A stretch of 64,000 nucleotides of DNA from Paramecium sonneborni (GCA_905182985.1 CAJJDN010000052.1:90163-154162); one strand, 5' to 3'. Shown: positions 11,432 to 23,761, counted from the stretch's first letter. Notes: generated by a model from the sequence alone, not told the origin. Program-made: numbers and translations.

Positions 11432-13245
11432 ATGGAAAATTATCAATTTCAAATTCAAGATACCCTTAGCTAAAGTAAACATTCAACACCTCAATCTAAA
11501 ATGGAAATATTGGAATAATTTTAATTTCTTTAAACTGAAACTCTCTTATTTATTAATTTTGAAGATTCTGAAGAAGAAATTGAATTCTCAAAATAAAAAT
11601 AAATTAAAACATAATTACTTGAAAGAAGAGCATCCATTTAGGAGTCTTAATAAAGTTCATTAAAATCAAATGATCTTTAACCTGATCAAGCAAAAATCAA
11701 ATAAGCAGATCAGTAAATTTAATAAAAACAATAGTTAGCTTAATAATTAAAGAGATCTATGAAGAGAAGTCAAACTGCTTTTTAAAAAAATTTTGGTCAA
11801 TTTCAAAAATAATAAGGAATCAAACTATTTGTAAAGCGACCTAATTAGGTCATTGTAAATAATTTTGAACAAATAAGAAAATAAAAATCAATTATTACAC
11901 AAAATATAGGCCAAATTGGAAAATAACATCTTCGGACAATTTAAGTTAAATACTTTAAAACAAATCTTTCAAAAGTTTTATTTATTGAAAAAGACATGAC
12001 AGCTATTGAATTTATTGTACTAGCATTAAAAGAATATAGTCTAGAAAGAAGGTTTGATTAAAATTTATATGAATATAAAAACTATAGTCTTGCTTATTAA
12101 TTAGAAACTCTTGAAGATCAAATGGAAATTGATGAAGATCGTTTCAGAAAACCTCTTTAAAGAACTAAAAGCTTTGTTGAAAAAGATGAGGATAATATTG
12201 CTGCTAGAAGAGCCAGCTGCAATGAAGTATTATAAAAATAATAATTTAAAAGAGAGCCATTTCATCCAAGGTTGAGTATTCTTTTGAAGATATTGAAGAT
12301 AAAACAATTACTATTGATTATCCAGCTGTTTTAAGTTGTAAATAAGTAGAAATTGTTGTTAATTCTTCATGTTAAATTACGTTCGGTATAGATTTATTAA
12401 CTCTAAAAAAAACTTATGAATTATTTCCTTAATATATTATCCTATTGATTGAAGATGCACAATCTTAGTCAAATTAATAAATAAGATGTTTAAATACATC
12501 AACATTATAAAATGTTTTTGACTCACTTAACAATGGTCCCATTTATAAAAGATCTTTATAAGATTATTATTTAAGACTAAAGTACCCTTGTATTCATACT
12601 GATATTCTTCCATTATCGTTAAATACTCCAATTAATGAATTGCCAATACATTGGTTAGTTTTAGAAAAAAAGTATATTATTGAATCTTAATAATCTAATC
12701 TCATTGATATTAGTAATAAATTTTCTAATTTCAAATAATAAAATTATTTAGAGGAAGGTTTATTGTCTTATAATCCACAAGATTCAGCATTTAAAATTGA
12801 ATCAAAACATTATTTGTCTTAAATATATTCTTATCAAGAATTTCAACTAATGCAATAAAAAAAGAAATAATAATTTTAAGTAATACTGGGCATTGATTAT
12901 TTTGACATACAAATCATCAAAGTAAATCAATAAAATAACTAATTTTCTCATACTTCTTTGTTCTAGTGTATAAAAAATTATATTGTAGAAATGTTCGATA
13001 ATCATAAGAAATCAGAAAAAACTATTAAATTAAAGTCAATTAAAAAGTGGTATTTAGATTTAAAATAATATAAATTTTATTTCATATACAAGAATTCGGT
13101 TTGTAATTTTCAATAACTATGCTTTTTTCCACAATAAAGTAATGATAAAAGAACCTAGGCTAAATTTAATAATTAGTTTTTTGAAATTTACAAAAAATTA
13201 GATAAATTATTGGAAGTTAGAAAAAAATCATTTAGGAATAAATGA
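11432..13245 (+). CDS. SIN1/AVO1-like subunit of TOR complex 2
   Basis: SIN1 recruits AGC-kinase substrates to TORC2 through its CRIM domain. The N-terminal third is Gln/Lys/Ser-rich. Around residues 185-250 the protein reads LSKVLFIEKDMTAIEFIVLA, then YSLAYQLETLEDQMEIDEDR and KPLQRTKSF. This matches the end of the CRIM domain (YxLRxxExDGxxDEDFPxLDRTxxIxxF in the family). A 26-nt intron at 12227-12252 restores the frame into YSFEDIEDKTITIDYPAVL; the remainder could hold the Ras-binding-like and PH-like parts but is too divergent to assign. Total 595 aa, within the family range. Alternative: another protein with a CRIM-like segment. Confidence 0.68.
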
Positions 13246-13273
13246 GACATAAAATATTTCAATTTAATATATT

Positions 13274-14070
13274 AATTATTTTATGGATAATTTTCTATTT
13301 TAAATTATTGAGAACCTTATCAAATGGAAGAATGAAGTTAAAATTCCATTGAAAAAGAGTCAGAAAATGAGTTTTATCTTTTTATTGGAACTATTTTTAG
13401 AATTTATATCAACAATGCGAACAAAAAGAGTAGAGTCCGAACGTTACTAATATTATTAGATACAGCTTGGATTTTGAGTTTAACATCAAAGCTCAAAAAC
13501 TCATTAGAACAATAATTAGATTAATTCATTAATTTGAGTGAATTATTGTTAATAAAAAACTCAAGAAATTAAGGATAAAGAAAACGAAAAATAACAAGAT
13601 AAACCTCAAAAAGAATTTCTTAAGAGAAGTAATAACTCCTACACATATAAAAAATAATCTATAATAATTAATTTAGGAAAATGAAAAATAAAGATATACA
13701 GAAGGAATATAAATTCATCGAATAGTTAAACTATTTTTAAAGCCTATTCTGATAAATAAATTCATGAATTGCTAAAAAGAAATCCATAACAAATTTTTGA
13801 AAATAAAACTTTTAAAACTGATAAAGTTATATTGGTTTGCAAATTATTTGTTTTAGAAATATATGAAAAAGAACAACTAGTTTTGACTAAAATGCTCAAA
13901 TTTTACTTTAGCTTATCAATTCACCTAACTTAAAGTTATACTCTTAAACTTAAATAAAATTGCATTTTGAAATCATTATTAGTAAATGTTATTTAATAAT
14001 AATAAATACTTTTATCCTTTACATAAATTTTTTGTTTAAGAAAATATTGAGGAGAATAATAATTAATCTT
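13274..14070 (+). pseudogene. Unresolved coding-like region, possibly a decayed gene
   Basis: After an ATG at about 13298, long ciliate-code frames run in turn (MDNFLFQIIENLIKWK..., then ...KDKENEKQQDKPQKEF..., then IHELLKRNPQQIFENKTF...), as if one protein. A 25-nt intron explains one frame change, but I could not find introns to remove the in-frame TGA codons near 13490-13530 and 13681. Either the gene model needs an unusual intron, the assembly has small errors, or it is a pseudogene. No family recognised. Confidence 0.35.
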
Positions 14071-14406
14071 CGTCTGTTAATAATTATTAATTAATTGTAG
14101 GACTTAGAAGATTAATTTTTAGTCACTAAATCGTTTTTCTTAATTTAATTTATGAACAATGAAATTGATTTAATTTATTTTTGTGCTATTTATTTAATAT
14201 TCAATAATTTGCTGTACTAATTAATCTTCTACAATTTGATTGATTTTTTTTCATGAATAATAATACTAAAATTTTTATGAATAATAAAAATTATTAAAAT
14301 TATGATGGATTCTTTTATAATTTTTATATTTATATATTTTTAATTAAATAGTTTTTAACAATATTAATATTAATATATATTTATAAAACAACAGGGATTG
14401 TTACAA
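14071..14406. other. Intergenic, no gene seen
   Basis: Very AT-rich spacer, mostly short A and T runs, between the unresolved coding-like region and the stop of the Pro/Gln/Met-rich gene. No conserved frame noticed on either strand. Confidence 0.55.
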
Positions 14407-16269
14407 TCAAGGATTTACTGGATAAAATGGTTTAGAATTTAAATTTAATTTTCTAAAATAAAATAGATGAAGAGTTACTTTCTTTATTTTTGTTATCCAT
14501 CATTATTTTAAGCTAATTAATTGATTTGATCACTATTAAAATCATTTCCATTTTTATTTTAAGGAATAAATTTTTCAGGTTCTTACATATATGAATCAGG
14601 ATGTTAAACTTAGGATAGATTAGGGAAATTTTGATTGGAGAAAACTTAAATTGGTGTTGGCATTTTTAACATTCCATCATTTGGCATCCAATTATGATCA
14701 AATTCATCATCAAATTACATCATAGGAGGCACTCCTAGTATAGGTCCAGAATTCATTAAATTGGGAGGGAATTATTATCCTAAAGGTATATTTGGAGGGA
14801 AATCTGTAAATTAATTTCCCATAGGTGGAGGCATCATAGGAGGACAAAAAACTTATCCATCAAATTAAGTAGGAGGTTACATCATCATATGATTTTTATG
14901 AGATTACTTTTTAATTTAAGGAGGAGGAGCCATTGTCATAGGCATAGGCATTGGCATATGCATTTAAGTCATATTTGGCATTTAATTAAATTTAGGAGGC
15001 ATCATTTAGTTCATTCTCATAGATCCTATATTAGGTCCCATTTAAAAAGTAGGATCCAAAGGTTCCATACCTAAAGTAGGTCCAGGAGGAAATCCTAAAG
15101 ATTATGGAGCTCCTAAAAGATTTGAATTAAATGGAGTAATTTATGGGCCCAAACCCATCATACCAGGAGGTGGAAATCCTAACGGAGTTGTAAATGTTGG
15201 ACCTGAAATATTAAGAGGATCTGGTAAATTATTTCGACCCATTTATTATTATTAAGGAAATGAAAATGGTGCAATTTTAAAAGGATCAAAAAGTTCAGCA
15301 GAATTTGAATTCATAAAATCAGGTTAATTATTCATCATAGCTACTTCCTATTAATTTTTATTATTTTTTGGTTTCTTCTTTTTATTTTTCTTCTTTTTTT
15401 CTTTATTTTTTTAATCTGTTTAATTATTTGTAAAATTTTGATTATTTGTAGGAATTGCTTTTTAATTATTAAATTAATTTTATTATTAAGTTTAAATTGG
15501 AAATGTCCCTCTTGTTAAAACTGAAGAAGAAAAATGCTAATCATAATTCATTTAACCATCTGAATCATTATCTTACAATTAATTTAAAATATCCACAAAA
15601 TCAGAAGATTTATCTTTATCTACTAATCCTGGAGGTGGTGCTACTATTGGTTAACTTGGAATAGATAATGGCTTATTAAAATCAGGAGGCAAAACTAATT
15701 CTGAATCATAGTTCTCTTAATTCTTTGTTATTGAAATACCACAATTTATTAGATGTTATTGTAGTTTTTCTAACTCACCTAATTATTGGATAGATATTTC
15801 CTTTCTAATTTTTATATTAAATTTGTACTGTTATGATGATTATTACTACTACTATTACTTATTACCTTTCTTTTCAGGCTTTTTCTTTGGTGCCTATTCT
15901 TTTTTTTGATAATATTCTTTCTTCTATTACTAAACTGGCTATTATTTTTTAGGCTCATATATATATTACTTTTTTGTTTCGTCTATTTTAAATAATAGTA
16001 TAAACTTACTTTTTGTTTTTGTAAAAACAAACCCTCCAAATTTATCAGATTATTTGTCATCATCTTCTTCTTATGGATCCTCAATTTAATCATCTCTAAT
16101 ACGTTTGATTTTTGGCTATTAAACATATGCTTACAAATCATTTCTTTTTACTCATGATTAAATACCTTTGAATTTTATTATATTTATTTTCCTATCTTTA
16201 AACAATGTCCTATTCACCTTCTTAAGGTGAATTTCTTCTTCTTTATTTCACCTAAAGATTATCTGACAT
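14407..16269 (-). CDS. Pro/Gln/Met-rich low-complexity protein, 595 aa
   Basis: The start is MSDNLQVKQRRRNSPQEGEQ, followed by an acidic stretch (IRDDQIEDPQEEDDDKQ) and FGGFVFTKTK. Next come a Lys/Gln block, a short helical segment (IQQLGELEKLQQHLINCGIS) and acidic loops with PPPGLVDK. A Lys run (KKKKNKKKKPKNN) follows. The C-terminal half is repeats rich in Pro, Met, Gly and Phe, for example MHMPMPMPMTMAPPP. It ends SKPFYPVNP. Introns are at 16144-16165, 15983-16009 and 14453-14478. A possible fourth, three-divisible intron near 15810 cannot be decided from sequence. Composition suggests an RNA-granule or mRNA-processing protein, but no domain is recognised. Confidence 0.72.
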
Positions 16270-16377
16270 CACAATTTAAATTAAAATAGATAATAATAAA
16301 ATATTTCTTGATTATTTATTTTTAATTTACATGTTTTTCGTATTTTTATGTTTATTCAATTAAAGTTACCTCATCTT

Positions 16378-17268
16378 TCATATATTTAATTTAATAGCAA
16401 AACCAAATGGATGATCTTTTGTACTAAAAGGTACTACTGTTGATATTCGATATTCTAACCTAATATCTCCAAAATAATTACATTTTGTTATATTTCTAAA
16501 TTAAACTAATTGAAAGGTTTTTTTTGTTAAAATTATAAACACTAAAAAATTATACATTTTTGAAATGTTTTTATAAACCTATCAGACTATGAAATTTTTT
16601 ATGAGAGTCAAGTGAAATCTAAAGACCTGTACTCATACTTTGATTTATAATTTTTAATAATTCTAGTTCACAATTTCTTCCTTTTAACAATTGACTCCTA
16701 AATTATATTATTTATTTTTTATCATTGAATTTATAATTAAAGTGGAGCGATGAAAATTTTAATGAGAGTTTTATAAAATCAAATTCTCCATCTGCTGAAA
16801 TATTAAATGATGAATTATCTATTTTTCTTGAAATTTTTGATTAAAAATGATAACTGTGATTGTTTATTCTTGAAGCTACATTTTAATTATAAATATTTAC
16901 ATAAAGAAAGATCATTTTACTTAATTTGAAATGAATTATGAATATAAAATTTTAATTTTTCTCCATAATTACTAAAATTAAGTTCAAAATCTAAGTTTTT
17001 ATTATAATTATAATAAAATGTAGATGTTGAGCTCTTATATTTTTCTATTAAGTACCTCTTATCTGCCTTAGAATGAATAATTTAATTTAGTTTAAGGTTT
17101 TTTTTCACCATCAATTATTTCTTATAGAATTGGAATAGAAAATGAAGTAGCTTATTTAAAATTCTTTTTTGATTGATTGAATGAATGAGACACTTATCCA
17201 TTAGCTTTAAGTCGAATTTTAAATTTCCTTGATAAACTAAAGTCTGCATCGAATACGTTGTTAGACAT
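16378..17268 (-). CDS. VDAC-like mitochondrial outer-membrane porin
   Basis: The spliced product is 273 aa, the usual length of VDAC/Tom40-type beta barrels. It begins MSNNVFDADFSLSRKFKIRL and has no signal peptide. Nearly the whole length is alternating hydrophobic/polar strands (examples FNISADGEFDFIKLSLKFSS, STGLQISLDSHKK, VQFFSVYNFNKKNLSISLI). The end is ISTVVPFSTKDHPFGFAIKL followed by NI, similar to the closing strand G-F-x-L-x-hydrophobic of VDACs. Introns are at 17034-17055, 16876-16900 and 16460-16481. Each corrects a frame, and 822 coding bases remain. The family call rests on length and strand periodicity, so a different beta barrel is possible. Confidence 0.6.
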
Positions 17269-17291
17269 AATTAAATAATTTATTTTATATT
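17269..17291. promoter_or_regulatory. 23-bp divergent promoter (VDAC-like / VAP)
   Basis: The ATGs of the VDAC-like gene (-) and the VAP gene (+) are separated by only 23 bases, the shortest divergent spacing in the window. Both promoters must overlap each other and probably the coding starts. Inferred from positions only. Confidence 0.6.
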
Positions 17292-18167
17292 ATGAATGAT
17301 CAGAAAACTTATTTAATCTTAGAGCATCCTCACGCACAAAATCCCGTCTTAAGTTTTAAACACAAAACGTTATCAAATAATGAAAAAATCTGGATCTCTC
17401 ATATTAAAATTAAAAATCCAGTTGAAAATAATTTGTATAATTGCAATCTATATTTATAGAAGTCTTGCATTCAAAGTAATGTCCACAGCTTCAGAAAAGA
17501 TTAAGTCTTATCCATTTGTAGGAATATTATAAGCTGGAGAAAGCAAAACAATTAAATTGATTACAAAAGACACTATTTTTGATAGTATATACTCAAAATT
17601 ATTTTAGAGGCTGTTAAAGTTCGAATAGTTTCAATGAATATTGAAAAACCTTAAGAAATAAAAGACCAATATGAAATCATGGATTAATTTAAACTCCTTA
17701 AGGATCAAATTAAAGAACTTCCCTCTATTATCCTTCAAGTATCAGATTTTATTTAATCTGAAACAGTCTCTTATGTAATACCTTAAAAGTACTAATAGTG
17801 AAAGATTACTTAACCAAGTGAAAGAAGAATTCCTATGTTTACTTCACATATTTCATAAATCTAAAATGGAGATGGCACTCCTATATCAACTATTATGAAA
17901 TCTATGATTAGTTAAAGAAAACAAAAAGATTCTTTATAAATATCCTAAAACTTATAAAAGGAAGAAACTATTGCTAGTCTTTAGGAGCAATAATAAGAAC
18001 TTATAAATGAAACAAGAGAATTGAATAAATAGATTGTTCTCTTAAAAGCAAAATAAAATATTCCTTTTGAAGAGCAGAAAGATGACTAAGTTAAATTTTC
18101 ATTATTTTAATTAATTGTAATAGCCTTCATTAGCCTATTGATAGGGTTTTATATGCCTGAATTTTGA
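17292..18167 (+). CDS. VAP (VAMP-associated protein), tail-anchored ER membrane-contact protein
   Basis: VAPs sit in the ER membrane and bind FFAT motifs of lipid-transfer proteins. Residues about 10-120 form the MSP domain: PVLSFKHKTLSNNEKIWISH, IKIKNPVENN, then LAFKVMSTASEKIKSYPFVG and ILQAGESKTIKLITKD. A coiled coil follows (EETIASLQEQQQELINETRE). The end is a single C-terminal membrane anchor, FQLIVIAFISLLIGFYMP. This is the classic MSP-coil-TM order; length 265 aa. Introns are at 17435-17459, 17585-17607 and 17789-17818. The last is 30 nt, divisible by three, and contains an in-frame TGA. VPS13, also in this window, is a known class of VAP partner, but their proximity is probably chance. 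Confidence 0.92.
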
Positions 18168-18406
18168 TTAAACTCATATATATATATAGATTTTCAAATT
18201 TATATAATTCATTCTTTTTCTCTTATTTGTATTTTAAAAAAAAAAAATTAAGAAATTTATTGAAATTATTAATTAGGTTTATAATAAGTTCAAATTGAAT
18301 ATTTACATTCATATTTTATCTAAAATAATTCAATTATCTATATTTTAAATTATATATTTCACAAACAAGAAATTCTGTTTTTCTTAACAATTGAATTAAA
18401 TAGAAA

Positions 18407-19795
18407 ATGTATTAATCAACTTCCATATTACAATCATTTTCAGATATTGGAAGAGTTGGTTTAATTCAATTTATACCATTGAATATTCCAAGTAATGGGT
18501 AATATCAAATCATAATATTTTTCAAATAGAATACATTGTTTGATCTTAAGAAACAGATTTTTGATTACAATAAATAAAGAAAATATTTATCAAATCAATT
18601 TGATGAATTTATTGTAAATAAAGAATTAAGTCAATAAAAGATAGTGAAAGAATTAGTAAATATGGAATAAAAAAGTTCAGTTATTTAACAGGGAATTAAT
18701 TTCAAAACTTAAAATGTATAAGTAATTTTAAAATTGGAAAATTAGAAATAAGAAATTAACATCAAAATATTAGTAAAATTTCAACTGGGTTAGAAGAATT
18801 ATAATTATTTTTTATATCATCAATCATCCAAATATACCATAATTATTAGGAACTGTTACTTGATCATTATCACACTCGACGAATTTAATAAATTTGAAGA
18901 TTGTTGTTAATTATTTGATAAAAATGGATATCAAACTTAGACTAAAAATTAAATTAAGATCACAATAGATATTTAATTATTCAAAATCATTAAGTTATTT
19001 AACTGAAGTTTGGAATGAATAAATAAAGACTATCTAATTGTTTTTGAAAAAGATCTAGCCCTTTATGTGAACCATTTCGAGATTAATGTTGTATTGCTAG
19101 ATTTTCCTTGTCTATACTTCAAATTAATTAAACATAATTTTTAAAATACTTTAGTAATTACACATCGTATATTGAATAGAATCTATAAATAATGTTCGAT
19201 ATATTATTCTATAATTGGGAAGATATGTGAATTAATATGGGCGGTAATCAACTATTCCATAGGATTTTGGAACAGTGAAGTTAGCTTTAATTTTAATTTA
19301 TGTGCTTTCATATTTAAAGTAGATTCTTTTTTACTATTTCAGCTAGTTTTAAGTTTCCTTTTAGGAACATTGAGTCAAGATATGTTTGGAAAATTGGAAA
19401 ATAATTGCCAAAATAGATTATATAATATATAATATAAATAATAATTGTTGTATTAAAAAGTAAATCTACTTAATTTGGTGAGCCAATTTTACAATTATTG
19501 ATTCAATTTCTTTTATTATTAAATAAAATGAAATTTAATTTATAAAATACTATTTAAATTAGAAAAAGTTAAAATTGAAAAAAGCGAAATCTATACATCA
19601 GCAAATTAGTCATACATTAAAAATACATAGGTTTAGAATAAGAACAAAATAAGATGAAAGCGAATAAATGAAATATTTAAAATTTTAAATTGATGAATTT
19701 AGGGAGGAGTACAAAAAGAATAATTAATAAATATTTTTGAACAAAATTACAAAAAAATTTCTAAAAAAAGGAAGTAATTGTATTAAAATAATTTA
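18407..19795 (+). pseudogene. Unresolved coding-like region, probably one decayed or mis-assembled gene
   Basis: From ATG 18407 a frame runs 199 codons (MYQSTSILQSFSDIGRVGLI...) to TGA at 19004-19006. Open coding-like frames then resume: one containing SKSLSYLTEVWNEQIKTIQ, then one from about 19027 to 19495 (DYLIVFEKDLALYVNHFEIN...), then one to about 19795 (KLKKAKSIHQQISHTLKIHR...). They look like parts of one protein, but GT...AG introns of normal size do not join them. No family recognised. A pseudogene is likely; small sequence errors are the alternative. Confidence 0.4.
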
Positions 19796-20027
19796 ATAAA
19801 AATATTGTTTCTCCTTATAAATTAATCATTCCTTCATAGTTTATTACATTAATTAAATCTAACTTCGAAGTGGAATCTTTTATTTAATATATTTTACCAT
19901 CATTTATTATTTTTCTTATTTATTTCTATCTGTTAGGCATACTTTTTAGATCTAAAAAACTTAAGAATTCTCATTAAAAGGTTCTTTTAATAATTGAAGA
20001 TTGTTTTCAAAGACCGATTAAAGAATC

Positions 20028-21063
20028 TCAATTTTGAAAGACATTATCTACATTGCCTTTAACTCCCACCATTCTTTGGTGCAAGAATAAGCTAAAATAA
20101 ACTTTAAGAATACATTATATATGAGGTTAAATCACTAATTAGTATTCTGACTAAATTAATTTCCCTTTTGTTGATGGTTATAACTTAATCAGAGGATCAT
20201 TATTTCTCAAACAATACTGTATTTTTAACTTTTTCTTTCCTCTTGCTTCAACTCCTGCGATTCGTTATTCTGGTTTATTTTCAATTTCAAAATGATAATT
20301 TTATTAATTATCAATTAATGTTAATTGATGATTTAAATATATTTCTAAATAATTAAGAGGTTAATTTAAGTCAGAGTTATCGATATCAATAGTTAAATTT
20401 ACTTCTTCCCCTGGTAAATAGTAACTTTTATCTATAGTACATGAGAAATAACAAGCCTAAATATAAAAGTTTTTCAGTACTCCTTTTCTTTGGAAACAAC
20501 AAAACGAAGAAGTTACCTATTTAATCAAAGAATAATTATAGTTTTATAATTGTTCCCTAATCATAAGCTGTTGACTGTGCTTGAGAAAAGGTAGGGGAAA
20601 TTTTTTAGATTGAACAAAAGCTTTAACCTTGTAGGATATTTATGCTTTATCTTTTTCATAGTATGAACTAGGAAGGTGAGATGTAAGATAAAATTAAAAT
20701 GGGAAAACATACTAACAATAAGGTTATAGAGGACTTTCAAAAGTGTGTAATTCCACTTTATCTTAAAGTATATAAGACTTTCCTGTACATACTCTCTTTG
20801 GATTTGTTTCTATTTCAGTATCTGTTTCTTCCCATTGACATTTCTCTTTGCCTGTGAAACCCAAATAAAGTATACATCCTAGAAATTCCCCCCCAATAAC
20901 ATTCAAACAGATATTTCCTACAAACATATTTTTAGCTAATACCTGATATAATTTCACCTGCGAAATAAGTAAATTTATCCGTTGTTATCAATATATTTCC
21001 AAAGTTTTTAGGCTATATTTTATATATCTCTCCATTTTAATTATAAATTTGATTAATTCTCAT
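20028..21063 (-). CDS. Arrestin-fold protein (alpha-arrestin/VPS26-like)
   Basis: Arrestin-fold proteins are cytosolic adaptors for membrane-protein sorting. The start MRINQIYNQNGEIYK leads to NILITTDKFTYFAGEIISG and NICLNVIGGEFLG, the first arrestin strands (VxxxGxVxLxV). The N-domain continues with QYVFPFQFYLTSHLPSSYYE, equivalent to FPFSFxLPxxLPxSF. The C-domain starts near residue 190: YIQACYFSCTIDKSYYLPGE then EVNLTIDIDNSDL, matching the KxxY.PGExI.....I.N.S pattern. A 25-nt intron at 20918-20942 joins IIS to GNIC. Length 336 aa, with 1,011 coding bases. Two arrestin-like halves are visible but no PPxY motif, so the exact subfamily is not given. Confidence 0.8.
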
Positions 21064-21419
21064 TTTTTTTTTAGTTTATCTTCTAAAAATTCTATAATAA
21101 ATATTGAATTATAAAATTGTCAACAATTTAATAATTTATACTAAATTGTTAACTATTATGATAAAATATTAATTATGAATTATTTAATTTTAAGTTAAGA
21201 TACAATACAAACCTAAAGACATGTTAGCAACAATTTTTAGTGATAAAATTAAAAGATTATTATTTTGATCACTCATTTTACCGTAAGATTTTTGATCTAC
21301 TGATATCAATATCATTAGTTTATTTTTTAAAAATCTCTTATGATATTAGATTAATATTTAAATAAAAAAATTAAAATAACAATATCATTTAATCCATTTT
21401 CTCTCTATTCTTTTTTTGA

Positions 21420-21716
21420 ATCTTAGACTTAGATAGATGTTCTGAATTTTAAAATTTATGTGAAGAAAATTTTGTCTATTGTCTAAATGGAATATGTTTA
21501 TCTTAATATATAGAAGAACTCCAAATATTAACTAGTCCTATTGGATTTTATTTGATTGATAACAAATATTTATCTATTTGTGTGAACTTAATTTTTGCTT
21601 CAGATGAAAAATAAGATGATGAAAATAATTAACCTTGTGATGGATGCTTTAAATGCTAATACTTATGTTAAATTAACTGTTAAAATTGCAATGAATGCAA
21701 TAAAGACATATAATGA
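21420..21716 (+). CDS. Cys-rich fragment, start not found
   Basis: A frame of about 95 codons ending at TGA 21714-21716 has regularly spaced cysteines (RCSEFQNLCEENFVYCLNGI, then PCDGCFKCQYLCQINCQNCN and ECNKDIQ). Upstream the frame meets a TGA, and no convincing ATG or intron was found. It could be the 3' exon of a small secreted Cys-rich protein or a remnant of the cysteine-rich surface-protein class seen at 43-51.7 kb. Both are inference. Confidence 0.35.
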
Positions 21717-22001
21717 ATTGTGCAATGATGAAAATAACTTTGTTTAGGATGGATGCTTAGAAATAAGTGGAATAGAGATCTTTTGGTAATATATAATTAT
21801 ATTGATATTTTGTAAAATCTAAAAATTTAGATTAATAATTAAAAAAAAGAAAGTTATAAAAAATCTTCAATTTTATTTATTATTAATTCACAAATATTTA
21901 TATTTAAATAAGTAAAGAAAATGATCATATTGTTGATTTTTTGTAAATAATAAAAGATTACTTTAATTTTATAGGTAAATAAATTATCATAAGAGCAATC
22001 A

Positions 22002-23761
22002 TCATTCACTTAATCCCCAGATTTCGAGTATTTATATACTAAAATCGTTAGTGGTTGCTAGGATTTCGTTTTTATAGGTTTCACATGAATTTGTGTTACC
22101 ATTTATTAAAGAATGATTGACATATAAACCGAATTTTTCTCCACATCCAACAGCTAAACCGTCTGATTCACAAAAAATAAAGTAATTATTTGCTTCAGAC
22201 CAATTAAAAGTTTTGAAATCATTTTACTAATATAATTATGATGAAATACTTTAAAAGTCCAAAGGAAAGTTTCTCCATTTCCGAAAAATTTTCCAAATGT
22301 AAGTTATGGAGATTCATTTAAATAAGCTCCAAACTTGCATTCATTAAAATCCTTTATTGCTAAAATTAATGGAGAATGATTTTCACAATTATTAAGCAAT
22401 GTTAAGAAAGAAGAGCCATGTATAACATTTGAAAATATTAATTTCCAATCAGATGTTTTAAAAATTGATGGCACATTTGCTATAATCTAAAAATGAAAAT
22501 ATATAAATTACTTAAATAAATTCATCATTTTCTAAAATTTAAGATTCAGAAACCATTTATGGAATATAATCTTATCCACCCCATAATTAATTGGTTCTTT
22601 CTATAAATTTTTCAGTTAAATTTGAATCTTGAACATCATAAAAAGGAATAATTGTTAAATCTTATTCCTTCTTTTTCTATTCATCTAACATTCTTTCTGA
22701 TTTAGTTTTGACAACATCAGCCAAAGTTTCACATAAATCTATACTTTGAATTTTAAATTCTTTTTAATCATCATCATTTTAGATCTAGGTTATTTAAGAC
22801 TTTTACTCTGAAAGTCAAAATTGGTAAAACTTCTAATAATTTTTTAGATGAAACATTTGCACTAATATGTACCATTACTAAATAATCTTTAAAGCATTTC
22901 GAACTAGATTTTGCTATTCTCATAGGTAATTCATTTAAATCAACTGATATCACATCTTCAGTCATTAAACATGCTTAAAAATTTAAAATACTTTATTCTA
23001 GAATAAATTAGAATATGTTATATACTGTGACATTTCTATACTAATTCTTTATTTCTATCTACAAAACTAGGATCAAATAATATGACATCACTATTAACTG
23101 TTAATACTCCTTCTATACAACCATAATTAGTCACATAATAAACATTAACTTTGTGTATATAAATAATACATACATTTTTTTGTTTATCCTCTTGACATAA
23201 TTTCATCCATTAAATTTCTTCCATAAAATGATGATTAATTCAATTGTAAATCATTTGTTTCACTTTCCTAAATAAAAGATTAGCTTTATTCTTAAGAAAT
23301 TTCAGGAACTTTAATTCTCATTCCAGGAACAAAGCACTCTGGAGAAATGTCATTAATTTTTAAAATTCTGGTCTAACTTTCTTATAAACTTTTTAATTAC
23401 TTGATATTAAATTTTAATTCTAATCCAAATAAAGTGTCATCCTCTTATACAATATAATCTATTAAGTTTGTCTCTTCTTATTAAAACTTTAGTTGTTAGT
23501 CATAATTATTTAAATAAATGTCTTCTATGTCCTATAATTTAAAATCTAATTTTTTCAATAACTAGAAACCTATATATTCTTGTTCTTCTCCTTTCGTCCA
23601 TTTCTCATAAAGAGGGAAATATTCATTTGAAGTAAATTCAAAAATAAATGATTCAAATTACTAATCAAACTTTGGATCTTTTACTTCACTTTTTTTATTT
23701 TCCTAAAATAGATAAAATATTTTACAGATGATCCGTAAAAATAACTAAAAATATTTTTCAT
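22002..23761 (-). CDS. OXR1/NCOA7-type protein: LysM-GRAM-TLDc
   Basis: TLDc proteins of this type protect against oxidative stress and bind the V-ATPase. The 537-aa product begins MKNIFSYFYGSSENKKSE. A LysM-like unit lies near residues 105-155 (YIVQEDDTLFGLELKFNIKQ ... PGMRIKVPEI). A GRAM-like unit lies near 220-255 (VYYVTNYGCIEGVLTVNSDV then ILFDPSFVD). The C-terminal TLDc domain contains WKLIFSNVIHGSSFLTLLN, KFGAYLNESPQLTFGKFFGN, ESDGLAVGCGEKFGLYVN and the ending IQILEIWGLSE. Six introns of 22-28 nt (23703-23725, 23149-23173, 22998-23025, 22785-22806, 22487-22511, 22227-22249) leave 1,614 coding bases. V-ATPase subunit B is in the same window, but no operon exists here. Confidence 0.9.

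Noticed and set aside
12270..12330. Frameshift in the SIN1-like gene
   Set aside because: A 26-nt intron at 12227-12252 fully restores the frame.
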